Shown here: positions 49,538 to 58,726 of the stretch, in pieces | How the letters are laid out: the number at the start of each line of letters is the position of its first letter | Position numbering within the stretch: position 1 is the first letter of the stretch | Source: Myroides albus | GTDB taxonomy: Bacteria; Bacteroidota; Bacteroidia; Flavobacteriales; Flavobacteriaceae | Length of the DNA: 64,000 nucleotides | Direction of reading: 5' to 3' | Assembly (NCBI RefSeq): GCF_009711045.1 | Contig: NZ_WMJX01000006.1 | Coordinates: 1 to 64,000 of the forward strand | The notes under the pieces: generated by a model | The model's database searches: none | Seen by the model: the letters and a program-made list of their open reading frames with translations, nothing else | What the model was told of the DNA's origin: nothing | Position numbers and translations under genes: made by a program

Positions 49538-50227
49538 ATGAGTAATAGAATAAAGACCATCGCATTTGATGCAGATGATACACTATGGGATAACGAAATA
49601 TATTATCAGCAAACAGAACAAGCTTTTTGTGAGTTATTAAAAGATTTTCTCCCAAAAGAAGATACTTCGAGAGTACTGTTTGAAACAGAAATGAGGAATT
49701 TAAGTCGTTATGGCTTTGGAGCCAAGAGCTTTTTACTTAGCTTATTAGAAACAGCTATGCAGATAACTCAAAGGAAAATGAATGATGTTTTGATGCAGCA
49801 AATTCTGGATTTAGGCCATGCTTTAATAGATAAGCCCATTACTTTATTAGATGGTGTACAGGAGACAATGGAGATTTTAAGTAAAGATTACACCCTTATT
49901 TTAGCAACTAAGGGAGATCTGTTAGATCAAGAACGCAAACTCAAGAACTCAAATTTAGGCAAGTATTTCGATCATGTGGAAGTCATGAGTGATAAGCAGA
50001 CAGAAGATTACCACAAGTTAATTGACAAATTGAATATCACTGCCCCAGCATTTATGATGGTAGGAAATTCAGTAAAATCAGATATTATTCCTGTTTTAGA
50101 AATTGGAGCCAATGCCTTGCATATTCCCTTTCACGTAACTTGGGCGCATGAAGTAGTAGAAGCAGTTGACCATAAAGGATATTACAAATTAGATAACATC
50201 AGAGAAGTTGTTGATTTTCTCAAATAA
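49538..50227 (+). CDS. HAD-family hydrolase
   Basis: A 229-residue haloacid-dehalogenase-type phosphatase. Motif I AFDADDTLWDN has nucleophile Asp11 and Asp13, motif II falls in LILATKG, and motif IV in VGNSVKSDI. A helical cap lies between. It resembles the YjjG/phosphoglycolate-phosphatase group acting on small phosphates. It is cytoplasmic and monocistronic, with a terminator after the stop. Confidence 0.9.
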   Translation: MSNRIKTIAFDADDTLWDNEIYYQQTEQAFCELLKDFLPKEDTSRVLFETEMRNLSRYGFGAKSFLLSLLETAMQITQRKMNDVLMQQILDLGHALIDKPITLLDGVQETMEILSKDYTLILATKGDLLDQERKLKNSNLGKYFDHVEVMSDKQTEDYHKLIDKLNITAPAFMMVGNSVKSDIIPVLEIGANALHIPFHVTWAHEVVEAVDHKGYYKLDNIREVVDFLK

Positions 50228-50231
50228 GATT

Positions 50232-50266
50232 AAAACTCATCTACACCATAGATGAGTTTTGTGTTT
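50232..50266 (+). terminator. Terminator
   Basis: AAAACTCATCTA pairs with TAGATGAGTTTT right after the HAD gene. Confidence 0.8.
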
Positions 50267-50356
50267 CAAAAAAGATAACAAAAACTCAAAATTGTATAAA
50301 AGTTAAAGGGAGTTTTTCAAGTATTTTTGTCCACATAATCTTAGATCAATAGGCAA

Positions 50357-51271
50357 ATGAATTATCTTTTAAACATTCCAAATAGAAAGAACTACTTAGT
50401 AGCCTTTACCTTTATTGTTAGTATGGTGGCCGCTGCAGTACTGTTTAAAGATAGAGAAATCGTGTTACCAGAGATAGCTGCACTGACAATTGGGCTATGG
50501 GTATTTCAGGAGAAAGCTTGGTTAAGACAACCTGAAAAGGTCTTTATTCTACCTTCCATTACCGCTTTTGTTGGATTTAGCATAAATATGTTAGAGATAC
50601 CTTATGTCGTTAAAATAGTGGGAATATTGTTTTTCATGTTAATATTAATGAAAGTAATTAACTATAGTTTACCACCCGCTTTAGCTACTGGCTTTCTACC
50701 TATTGTTACTAATGCAACACATTGGTCTTTTGTATACGCTATTTTAGCTACTACTTTTATCTTGATGATTGGCATCTATTTATTTAAGTTAAACAAGAAT
50801 ATAGATAGAAATAGTAAAGTAAATACTACAGCAATGACTGTTTATGCAGGGATTGTTTTGAGTACTATTTTGATTGCACTGCTTTTTGGTAAGGAGAAAT
50901 ACGTTGTTATACCACCTATTGCTGTGGTTCTTTACGAGACACTGCATATGAAACAATATACAATTAAAATGGTAGTTAAACAGATAGCAGTATTGAGTTT
51001 GTCTATTTCTATAGGAGTAATCCTCTATCTTTGTATTTCCAATTGGATTGTAATTACTATATTGATGCTATTGTCAATATACTTTTTATTAGAGCTATTT
51101 CAAATGAAGATGCCACCAGCGTATGCTTTTCCTTTCTTAGTATTTATATTTTCTAAAGAACAGGTAATCAATTTGCCTTGGCTAACAGTTTTATTGAGTA
51201 GTTTTTCGCTATTCATAGCATTGGCATATCACCGATATTATTTATCAAAAAAGATAGTTCAATTAGATTGA
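50357..51271 (+). CDS. Polytopic membrane protein with two similar halves
   Basis: A 304-residue protein with about eight to ten hydrophobic helices. Two halves look related: each has a Pro-Pro-Ala stretch (SLPPALATGFLPIVT near 109 and MPPAYAFPFLVFIF near 252) and a paired EIAALTIGLWVF / IPPIAVVLYETL segment. The layout recalls HPP-type or FUSC-like permeases, but the match is not firm. It lies before the Crp/Fnr regulator on the same strand. The substrate is unknown. Confidence 0.65.
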   Translation: MNYLLNIPNRKNYLVAFTFIVSMVAAAVLFKDREIVLPEIAALTIGLWVFQEKAWLRQPEKVFILPSITAFVGFSINMLEIPYVVKIVGILFFMLILMKVINYSLPPALATGFLPIVTNATHWSFVYAILATTFILMIGIYLFKLNKNIDRNSKVNTTAMTVYAGIVLSTILIALLFGKEKYVVIPPIAVVLYETLHMKQYTIKMVVKQIAVLSLSISIGVILYLCISNWIVITILMLLSIYFLLELFQMKMPPAYAFPFLVFIFSKEQVINLPWLTVLLSSFSLFIALAYHRYYLSKKIVQLD

Positions 51272-51364
51272 GTATGTTTTTTTGACTCTGTCTGTAATTG
51301 AAAAATGTTGGTATCTTAGTAAAACCAATCAATTATAGCTTTTTAATTAGAAAACATTTAAGGT

Positions 51365-51937
51365 ATGTTCGAATATATAGATAGAGAATCTGTGCTAACC
51401 AAATCATTTCTGGAAGAGTATCAATCTCATTTTAGAATAGAGTCATATCCGAGCAAAACAGTTTTATTAGCCCAAGGGCAAGTTGCTGAGAAAATCTTTT
51501 GGATTGAGAGTGGGTGTATGCGTATTTGGTTAAACAAAGATGGTCAAGAAGTTACCTTTCAATTCTTTCTTGAAAATAGCTTAGTTGCATCAATTGAAAG
51601 TTTTTGGCAGAGTACTCCCAGTCTATTTACGTTAGAGACTATAGAACCTACAACAGTTTGGGTCGCTGATAAGAAAGATCTCAAACCATTATTAGACAAG
51701 ACTTTACAAGAAGAAGCTTATAGAAATCTGTTTATTGATGCTATTTTTCAGCGTACCTTTGATTATATGCAACGCAGTTTATCTTTTGTTCAATCTACTC
51801 CTGAACAGCGTTATTTAAATTTAGTTGAGCAGCGACCTGAATTAATAAAGCGCATTGCTCAACATTATATTGCATCTTATATCGGAATTTCTAAGGTACA
51901 TCTAAGTCGTATCAAGAAAAAATTGCTCAAAAGCTAA
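51365..51937 (+). CDS. Crp/Fnr-family transcriptional regulator
   Basis: A 190-residue regulator with a cyclic-nucleotide-binding-like sensor domain (LLAQGQVAEKIFWIESG near residues 33-49, LENSLVASIESFW) and a C-terminal helix-turn-helix (ASYIGISKVHLSRIKKK). The phosphate-binding cassette is degenerate, as in most Bacteroidetes members, so the ligand is uncertain. It lies 69 bases ahead of an oxidoreductase, with a palindrome in the gap that is a good operator candidate. It is a functional relative of the pseudogene at 961-1535. Confidence 0.85.
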   Translation: MFEYIDRESVLTKSFLEEYQSHFRIESYPSKTVLLAQGQVAEKIFWIESGCMRIWLNKDGQEVTFQFFLENSLVASIESFWQSTPSLFTLETIEPTTVWVADKKDLKPLLDKTLQEEAYRNLFIDAIFQRTFDYMQRSLSFVQSTPEQRYLNLVEQRPELIKRIAQHYIASYIGISKVHLSRIKKKLLKS

Positions 51938-51940
51938 ATT

Positions 51941-51956
51941 GATAACAAATGTTATC
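51941..51956. promoter_or_regulatory. Candidate Crp/Fnr operator
   Basis: A perfect palindrome GATAACA, AA, TGTTATC. Its centre lies about 45 bases before the transcription start predicted from the -7-like TACTTTTA at 51979-51986. That position suits activation from a site overlapping or touching the -33 region. Confidence 0.5.
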
Positions 51957-52006
51957 GCTTTAGATGTAGAGCCACTACTACTTTTACAATCTAAATATTA
52001 AACAAA

Positions 52007-52984
52007 ATGAAAGCAGTAATTGTAGAAGAAAAAGGGAAAACTCCCACTTATACTCCCAATTTTAAATCATCAAAGGCTATTGCGAAAAATGCTGTGCTTA
52101 TGCGCGTTAAAGCTGTTGCTATTAAAAACTTAGATAGAGCCATAGCCAGTGGTAAGCATTATTCTGTGAGTACTAAGAGTTTCAATCCATTTGTCATAGG
52201 AACTGATGCTGTAGGTGAGCTTGAAGATGGCAGATTAGTATATGGATTTGGAATACAAGGAACTTTAAGTGAATATGCTTATGTAGATAAAAATCAGATA
52301 GTTCCGCTGCCTAAAGGAATGAATATAGCACTTGCGGCTGCTTTACCAAATGCTTTGATGGGGTCTGTTATAGCTCTGATGTTAAGAGCAAAGCTCAAAA
52401 AATCAGAAGTTGTACTGATAAATGGCGCAACAGGTGTAACCGGGCAAGTAGCAGTGCAAATGGCCAAATATTATGGGGCAAGTAAAGTATTTGTAACAGG
52501 TCGCAATGCTGATGCACTCAAAAAATTAGAACACTATGGCGCAGATCAACTTATCAGCTTAACTCAATCAAGTGAAGAATTAAGTCAACAAATACACAAA
52601 TTAAATCAAGAGTTTCCTATTGACATCGTCATTGATTATTTATGGGGAGAGAGTGCAAGTGTCATACTAAACACTTTAAAAGACAAAGGAGCTTATCAAC
52701 ACCATACTCGATTTGTCAATGTGGGAGCTATGTCTGGTGATGATCTGCAGTTATCTTCTTCTATTTTAAGAGGAACTGATTTAGTCTTATTAGGCTCAGG
52801 ATTGGGTAGTTGGCCTCAAGACGATATTGATCTTTTCTTTAGGGAGTTGCTACCAGAAGCTTTTAATTTAGCTTGTGAGAAGAAACTTTTTTTAGATACT
52901 ATTTCCTATAATTGGAAAGAAGTAACACAAGTATGGAATCAATCATTAAAAAGCAATGTTAGACTTGTATTTGAAGTAGCATAG
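52007..52984 (+). CDS. Quinone-oxidoreductase-like MDR enzyme
   Basis: A 325-residue medium-chain dehydrogenase/reductase. The GroES-like N-terminal domain is followed by the NADPH-binding fold with LINGATGVTGQVAVQMAKYYGA near residue 140. Zinc-ligand Cys residues are lacking, so it belongs to the zinc-free quinone-oxidoreductase or enoyl-reductase branch. It probably reduces quinones or electrophilic enones with NADPH. The upstream Crp/Fnr gene and palindrome suggest that it is that regulator's target. Confidence 0.85.
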   Translation: MKAVIVEEKGKTPTYTPNFKSSKAIAKNAVLMRVKAVAIKNLDRAIASGKHYSVSTKSFNPFVIGTDAVGELEDGRLVYGFGIQGTLSEYAYVDKNQIVPLPKGMNIALAAALPNALMGSVIALMLRAKLKKSEVVLINGATGVTGQVAVQMAKYYGASKVFVTGRNADALKKLEHYGADQLISLTQSSEELSQQIHKLNQEFPIDIVIDYLWGESASVILNTLKDKGAYQHHTRFVNVGAMSGDDLQLSSSILRGTDLVLLGSGLGSWPQDDIDLFFRELLPEAFNLACEKKLFLDTISYNWKEVTQVWNQSLKSNVRLVFEVA

Positions 52985-53112
52985 ATAGGCTAACTTCTTC
53001 TTTTCTAATTTTGATAATCAATTGTATCAAGCGATAAAGCATTTACAAATTCGCAATAATTAACAAGTTAACCAACTGTTATTAAAAATGTTAATCAATC
53101 GAATATAAAATA

Positions 53113-53144
53113 ACAAGAGGCTGTTTAACTAAACAGCCTCTTGT
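53113..53144 (-). terminator. Perfect stem-loop terminator
   Basis: Two 15-base arms (ACAAGAGGCTGTTTA and its complement) around two bases, just past the DPP-IV-like gene. Confidence 0.85.
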
Positions 53145-53149
53145 CTTAT

Positions 53150-55339
53150 TTATTTTGTTGGTTTTTCTAAGAAGTCAAAGAAGTAATTTGCAATTTTTGT
53201 ATTCAAATGAATTCTATCTTTCCCAAGTACATTATGTTCATGCGTTGGGTAAAGAAAATAGTCAACCTGTTTGTTCTCTTTGATACACGACTCTATGAAC
53301 TCCATAGAATGCTGCTGTACAACTACAGGGTCTTGAGCTCCGTGAATAATAAGGAGTTTGTTATTTAATTTATCCGCCTTATTCAATAGACTTGTCTTTT
53401 CATATCCTTGAGGATTCTCTTGAGGCATATCCATATATCGCTCTCCATACATAATCTCATACATCTTCCAGTCCATAACTGGTCCTCCTGCAACTCCAAC
53501 TTTAAATATCTCTGGATGATTGATAGATAGGGTAGTAGTCATAAAACCTCCAAAACTCCATCCATAAACACCGATTTTGTCTTGATTTACAAAAGAAAGT
53601 GATTTTAGGTATTCAACTCCTTTTAATTGATCCTGCATTTCAGCTTGTCCTAACTGTCTGTGAATTACTTGTTCGAAATCACGTCCTCTATTGAAGCTAC
53701 CTCTATTATCTACAGTAAAGACAATATAACCGTTTTGGGCCATGTAGTGGAAGAATAAATTTGCTCCACCTAACCATGAGTTGGTAATAAGCTGTGCGTG
53801 AGGTCCACCATAAACATAAACCATTACAGGATATTTCTTGTTTGGATCAAAGTTTGTTGGATAAATAATTCGCGCGTTTAAATCTGTTTTATTGTCACCT
53901 GCTTTAAACTTAACCAATTCCATTTTAGGCATGTTAATCACACCTTGATAAGGATTAACAGCTTCAAATAACTCAATTTCTTTCTTATTATCCGTGTTTT
54001 GGACAACAGCTTTATTAGGAGTCTCTAAATTGTTGAATTGATCTAAGAAAACTGATTTACTCTTGTTTAAAACAACGTTGTGTGTTCCTGAAAGTTCAGT
54101 CAATTGCTCCGTTTTTCCCTTTTTTAAATTAACTCTAAAAAGTTGTCTATCTAACCCTTGATTAGTAACTCCTTCATAATAAGCGTGCTTTCCTTCATGA
54201 TCGAATCCTAAGAATTTAGAAACTATGACATTCTCAAATCCTAACTTTTGTTCTAATTTGCCATCTGTATTATATAAATACATTTGTCTATATCCTTCTG
54301 ATTCAGAGAAGTGAATAAACGATTTTTTATTAGGTGTAAAAACTAATCCTTGAGAAGGTTCAACATAGGTAGTCGCTTTTTCTTCAAATAATGTTTTTTC
54401 AAATGCACCTGTTGCAGCATTATACTGATTTAGTTTTAAATGGTTCTGATGACGGTTTAAAACTCCAACATATACATAATTACCAGAAGGATCCCAGGTT
54501 ACCATCGTCAGAAATTGATCTTCATATCCAGTATCTAATGTTACTTTTTCTTTTGTAAGAACATCGAATATAACTAAAGAAACGCGTTCATTAGTCATAC
54601 CAGCCATTGGGTACTTGATACTCTTATTTTCAGCTACTCGTTCACCCCATTGAACTAAAGGATAATCTGTAACTGTACTTTGGTCTTTTCTATAATACAA
54701 TAATTGATCTTGTTTTGGGCTCCACCACATACCTGTGTCAATACCAAATTCGTTTCGGTGAGTACTTCCACTTCCATTAACAACATCAATATTGATATCT
54801 TCAGTAACAACCATATCAGCTCCTTTGTTGTCAGTAATCACGATATTATTGTCTTTTAACCAAGCAAGGTAGTTCTCATTGCGAGATATTGTTTGCTCTT
54901 GAGCAATACTATTGTATTTAAAGAAGTTAGTTACTTTTTGTTCCTTCGTATCTAATTTAATATTGTATTTAAACTTTTTCTCTTTGTCCATAACTGTAAA
55001 AACAGCGACATTGTCTTGTACCCATTTAAAATCAAATGGAATAGTGTTTAATTCAAAAGGACTGTTTTTAAAGTTCTGGTTTAAGATTAATTCAAGTTGC
55101 TTAGCTGTTAGAATAGTTTGGTCTTGCCATTTTAATTCTTTTGACTTTAAAAGTAAACTATCTCTTTGTGATGTTACAAAAGTAAAAGCACTATCATTCT
55201 TCCATTGAGGTTGAGCTAAGCTCTTTGGAGCAAAATGTGAATATTGTGCTCTTGTTGCCTCTGCAATAGTTAAATCTCTTTGTGCAAATAGTATATTACC
55301 CGTTAGTAGTAAAAATAGTAGCGAGCTTTTTTTTATCAT
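53150..55339 (-). CDS. S9-family dipeptidyl peptidase IV-like protease
   Basis: A 729-residue secreted serine peptidase with a signal peptide ending LFAQ near residue 20. An eight-bladed propeller fills about residues 40-470. The C-terminal alpha/beta hydrolase domain has the nucleophile in YGWSFGGFM (Ser595), Asp670 in HGAQDPVV and a catalytic His in THEHNV (near 700-702). It cleaves X-Pro or X-Ala dipeptides from peptide N-termini in the periplasm. It is monocistronic with a strong terminator. Confidence 0.92.
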   Translation of the reverse strand: MIKKSSLLFLLLTGNILFAQRDLTIAEATRAQYSHFAPKSLAQPQWKNDSAFTFVTSQRDSLLLKSKELKWQDQTILTAKQLELILNQNFKNSPFELNTIPFDFKWVQDNVAVFTVMDKEKKFKYNIKLDTKEQKVTNFFKYNSIAQEQTISRNENYLAWLKDNNIVITDNKGADMVVTEDINIDVVNGSGSTHRNEFGIDTGMWWSPKQDQLLYYRKDQSTVTDYPLVQWGERVAENKSIKYPMAGMTNERVSLVIFDVLTKEKVTLDTGYEDQFLTMVTWDPSGNYVYVGVLNRHQNHLKLNQYNAATGAFEKTLFEEKATTYVEPSQGLVFTPNKKSFIHFSESEGYRQMYLYNTDGKLEQKLGFENVIVSKFLGFDHEGKHAYYEGVTNQGLDRQLFRVNLKKGKTEQLTELSGTHNVVLNKSKSVFLDQFNNLETPNKAVVQNTDNKKEIELFEAVNPYQGVINMPKMELVKFKAGDNKTDLNARIIYPTNFDPNKKYPVMVYVYGGPHAQLITNSWLGGANLFFHYMAQNGYIVFTVDNRGSFNRGRDFEQVIHRQLGQAEMQDQLKGVEYLKSLSFVNQDKIGVYGWSFGGFMTTTLSINHPEIFKVGVAGGPVMDWKMYEIMYGERYMDMPQENPQGYEKTSLLNKADKLNNKLLIIHGAQDPVVVQQHSMEFIESCIKENKQVDYFLYPTHEHNVLGKDRIHLNTKIANYFFDFLEKPTK

Positions 55340-55635
55340 ATTTTTAAGTTTAAAAAGCTAATTTAAACTAATTGTGCTGTACATACAATATTCCTTTAAA
55401 AATAGAGGAGTAATCCCCTGTTAAACCCAAAAGCTCTTTGTCAAATTTAGCTTGTTATTTACCACCATAATCTTTAAATAAGTTGTCAATATTAAAATTA
55501 TTGACGTTAAAACCTATTAGTTATTGTCATAATGCATAATTTTATTCTTTTACAAAAAGAACTTTTAGGCTTGAAAACTTGGATGAGAATAAATGCTCTT
55601 TTATTTTGTACTTTTATAAAAATAAACAAATACAA

Positions 55636-56340
55636 ATGAAACAAATCAACGGGAAGGTAGTATATATCACAGGAGGAACCAAAGGAATAGGTAAAGGGAT
55701 GGCAGCGGCACTTTTAAAAGAAGGTTGTAAAATAGCTATTAGTGGTCGTAAATTATCAGATGTAGAGTCAGTAGTCAGTGAATTTAATAGCAAAGACGTT
55801 TTGGCTATCAAATCTGATGTAAGAGATTATGGACAGGAACAAGCAGCAGTACAGAAAATTGTAGATACTTTTGGGCATTTAGACATCGTAATTGCCAATG
55901 CAGGTGTAGGTATTTTTTCATCTATCGAAGAAATATCAATTGAGGATTGGAATACAATGATTGATACCAATTTAACAGGAGTGTTTCATACCCTTAAAGC
56001 ATCTGTTGCTCAATTAAAAGCAAATAAAGGATACTATATAAGTATTGCCAGCTTGGCTGGAATTAATTTCTTTGCTAATGGGACTGGATATAATGCAAGT
56101 AAATTCGGTGTTGTTGGTTTTACGCAAGCTGCCATGCTAGATTTGAGAAACCACGATGTAAAAGTAACTACTATTCTTCCAGGATCTGTATCAACAAACT
56201 TCAACAATCATATTCCAAGTGAGTTAGACGCTTGGAAGATTCAGCCAGAAGATATGGGAGAGTTAGTAGTAGATATTTTAAAGATGAATCCAAATGTTTT
56301 ACCAAGTAAAATAGAGATTCGCCCAACCAAAACAAGTTAA
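55636..56340 (+). CDS. Short-chain dehydrogenase/reductase
   Basis: A 234-residue classical SDR. It has TGGTKGIGKG for NAD(P) at about 13-22, NAGVG, the catalytic Ser in SIASLAG and YxxxK as YNASK. The C-terminus is short, as in general reductases; the substrate is unknown. The open frame runs back to 55579, but the ATG at 55636 gives the canonical start. A DoxX gene follows 22 bases later in the same direction, so an operon is likely. Confidence 0.9.
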   Translation: MKQINGKVVYITGGTKGIGKGMAAALLKEGCKIAISGRKLSDVESVVSEFNSKDVLAIKSDVRDYGQEQAAVQKIVDTFGHLDIVIANAGVGIFSSIEEISIEDWNTMIDTNLTGVFHTLKASVAQLKANKGYYISIASLAGINFFANGTGYNASKFGVVGFTQAAMLDLRNHDVKVTTILPGSVSTNFNNHIPSELDAWKIQPEDMGELVVDILKMNPNVLPSKIEIRPTKTS

Positions 56341-56362
56341 AAATTCAAACAATATACAAACT

Positions 56363-56761
56363 ATGGGAACAGACTTTGGAAAACTTCTTTTGAGATTAGG
56401 AGTTGGTGGACTGATGATTTTTCACGGAATTTATAAGTTGATTCACGGGCATGATTTCATTATTAATCAATTATCCGCTAAAGGCTTACCTACTTGGTTA
56501 TGGTTAGGTGTGCCTATTGGAGAAGTAGTTGCACCTCTTTTTCTAATCTTAGGTATTGCATCGAGATTCTCGGCTGCTGTTATTGCCTTCACAATGGTAA
56601 TGTCAATCTTCTTAGTAAACGGAATGGCTGTATTTAATACAACAAATACTGGAGGGTTAGCAGGTGAATTAAATCTACTTTTCTTATTTAGCTCTTTAGC
56701 TATTGCCTTTATTGGCCCAGGAAAGTTTAGACTATATAAAGGAGCTGGATTTTTAGCCTAA
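56363..56761 (+). CDS. DoxX-family membrane protein
   Basis: A 132-residue four-helix membrane protein. It opens LLLRLGVGGLMIFHGIYKL and later has GVPIGEVVAPLFLILGIASR and GGLAGELNLLFLFSSLAIAFIGPG in DoxX order (motifs separated by loops). Family members support redox or oxidative-stress functions in membranes. It follows the SDR gene by 22 bases and probably forms an operon with it; a terminator-type hairpin comes next. Confidence 0.85.
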   Translation: MGTDFGKLLLRLGVGGLMIFHGIYKLIHGHDFIINQLSAKGLPTWLWLGVPIGEVVAPLFLILGIASRFSAAVIAFTMVMSIFLVNGMAVFNTTNTGGLAGELNLLFLFSSLAIAFIGPGKFRLYKGAGFLA

Positions 56762-56779
56762 ATACGATACAAAGAACAG

Positions 56780-56812
56780 AAAGAGGGTTTACATTAAAAG
56801 TAAATCCTCTTT
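56780..56812. terminator. Bidirectional terminator
   Basis: AAAGAGGGTTTAC pairs with GTAAATCCTCTTT, one mismatch, between the convergent DoxX and methyltransferase genes. It overlaps the last bases of the latter. Confidence 0.65.
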
Positions 56813-57431
56813 ACATTTTCCTTAAAATGACAAGACGCTCACTGAGGTGTTCTATCTCAAAACCAAACTGTTGACTAATAACTTCGAAAGTCTTAAAAGT
56901 ATAAATAAAAACGTGTGTTTGATCTTTGCGGTAATACCAATTGACAAAATCAGTTTTCCCTGTGTAAAGATGAGTTTTGACAATTAACAAGCCACCTGTT
57001 TTCAATAGATTATAAAGTTTTGTTAGCTCTTGAAAAGGATTGTAGAAATGTTCAAATACTTCGCAGCTAAAAATAAAGTCATAGTTGTAATTTAAATAAT
57101 CTTGATTCGGATAAAAAAAAGGGTCATATAAATTAATCTGATAGCCTTTTTCATTTAATTGCTTAGTAATAACAGGACCTTTTCCACAGCCATAATCTAA
57201 ACCTAACATATCACTTGTACAGCGTTCTAAAATCGCGTTAGTTACAGGAGAAGTAAACTCTTGATAACCTATGTCATTAATATCGTTATTATGGCATTCG
57301 TAGTGTTTTTTCTCCTTATCAGGTGAAAAATAATATTGACTATCCTTAAGATAAGCTTCACAGTTGTCACAAATAAAATAAAACTCATCGACCTTTTTCT
57401 CTAAAGGCAAATTACATAAGGTACATTGCAT
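56811..57431 (-). CDS. Zinc-ribbon SAM-dependent methyltransferase
   Basis: A 206-residue class I methyltransferase. It starts with a Cys-rich segment, MQCTLCNLPL then FICDNCEAYL, forming a likely zinc ribbon. Motif I is LGLDYGCGKGPV near residue 74, followed by NLYDPFF and the late strand FIFSCEVFEHF. It probably modifies a small molecule or nucleic acid; the target is unknown. The open frame runs back to 57506, but the ATG at 57431 just before the Cys ribbon is preferred. It is convergent with the DoxX gene. Confidence 0.8.
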   Translation of the reverse strand: MQCTLCNLPLEKKVDEFYFICDNCEAYLKDSQYYFSPDKEKKHYECHNNDINDIGYQEFTSPVTNAILERCTSDMLGLDYGCGKGPVITKQLNEKGYQINLYDPFFYPNQDYLNYNYDFIFSCEVFEHFYNPFQELTKLYNLLKTGGLLIVKTHLYTGKTDFVNWYYRKDQTHVFIYTFKTFEVISQQFGFEIEHLSERLVILRKM

Positions 57432-57603
57432 TTGATAACTTCTTAATTTTGATCGAAAGTAAGTCTTTTTTTCAAATGCCTGTCTGATTTTAAATAGAAT
57501 TGCCAAATATATATAAGAATAGACTCAATAAGTAACATTGGTTACAATCCAAACTGAGAATTGTTTCTATTTTTACCACTTAATGCTCTATAATTTAAAA
57601 CAG

Positions 57604-58023
57604 ATGAAACAGGAGATTAAAGTTAACCCATTTTCTCTACTCATATTAAGAGTAGCTCTAAGTGGTATTTTTATTGTTGCGGGTACCTCACACATTATTG
57701 CGCCTGACCAAGTAAGTAAACGAATTGCAAATGCGAATTTTGGCAATTTTGCACATCTATTTGGAGATCCTTATACTTTAGGGATCATCTCTGGTTATGC
57801 AATGATACTATTTGGTGTATTATTCCTAATCGGTTTTATGGTTAGATATGTTGCTGCGATTTTATTTGTCATACTCATTCCAATAACTATAACTATACAG
57901 ATGGGAAATGGTTTGCTACATGGACCACTTTGGAAGAATATTGCCCTTTTTGGTGGCCTATTATTTTTTATACTTAATGACTTTAAATCCTGTAGTCTAA
58001 TTTCTTGGAATAGATTTAAGTAA
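57604..58023 (+). CDS. DoxX-like membrane protein
   Basis: A 139-residue protein with four membrane helices of DoxX type: LLILRVALSGIFIVAGTSHII at about 11, then SGYAMILFGVLFLIGFMVR, with PITITIQMGNGLLHGPLWKN before the last helix. Related to, but clearly different from, the protein at 56363. A role in membrane redox chemistry is the family guess. The ATG at 57604 is chosen over two upstream starts because they add only a polar tail. Confidence 0.75.
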   Translation: MKQEIKVNPFSLLILRVALSGIFIVAGTSHIIAPDQVSKRIANANFGNFAHLFGDPYTLGIISGYAMILFGVLFLIGFMVRYVAAILFVILIPITITIQMGNGLLHGPLWKNIALFGGLLFFILNDFKSCSLISWNRFK

Positions 58024-58190
58024 CTCAGAGCTTTACAACCACAAAGTTTTAATATTTCTTGACTAAAGACCTTACTACTTACTGATTGTCTCCTTCAAAA
58101 GGAATTTAAACTAAAGATAAAATGCCTTCAATTCTTTAAGTAAGAATATATTCATTTTATTTACTTAGGCTTATATAGATTTAAAATTTG

Positions 58191-58233
58191 AACGCTATTA
58201 GTTTTGTTATATCAAATTAATAGTGTTTTTTTA
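58191..58233 (+). terminator. Terminator between DoxX-like and thioredoxin genes
   Basis: AACGCTATTA pairs with TAATAGTGTT, followed by T7. Confidence 0.7.
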
Positions 58234-58275
58234 TTCAATAGAAATAGAATTTATTATTTAAAAAAACGATAAACA

Positions 58276-58578
58276 ATGTATGAAGATATAGACTTTGACA
58301 ATTTAGATCGTCCAATATTATTACAATTTTATGCTAATTGGTGTGCTCCTTGTAAAACCCTGTCAAAATATATTAATCACATAGAAGAAGACATTAAAGC
58401 TTATGTCGATTTTATAAAAGTAGATATTGATATAGATAAGGTACTAAAACAAGAGTTCTTTGTTCGCTCTGTACCAACACTTATTTTGGTTAATACAAAA
58501 GGAGATATCTATTGGCGCCAAACAGGTGTAGTTTCGCCTCAAGAAATTATTAAACACGTCAGTCAGGTAGAAAGGTAG
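58276..58578 (+). CDS. Thioredoxin-fold protein
   Basis: A 100-residue thioredoxin-like protein with the redox-active WCAPC motif (about 21-25), the strand FIKVDID and the cis-Pro in SVPTLILV. There is no signal peptide, so it is cytoplasmic. It is shorter than E. coli thioredoxin but contains the whole fold. It probably reduces disulphides in the cytosol. It is monocistronic, as the previous gene ends at a terminator. Confidence 0.88.
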   Translation: MYEDIDFDNLDRPILLQFYANWCAPCKTLSKYINHIEEDIKAYVDFIKVDIDIDKVLKQEFFVRSVPTLILVNTKGDIYWRQTGVVSPQEIIKHVSQVER

Positions 58579-58726
58579 GTACAAGATACAGGTTAGTAGA
58601 TAGCTTCTAAATTTATGCTTCTAAAGAATAGTTAGACTTAAAACATTGCAGTGTTGATGAGTTTTCCTATTTTTAAGTAAAGTTAAAATCTTAAGTCTGT
58701 TTTCAAGTAAGAACAGCATTTTTATT

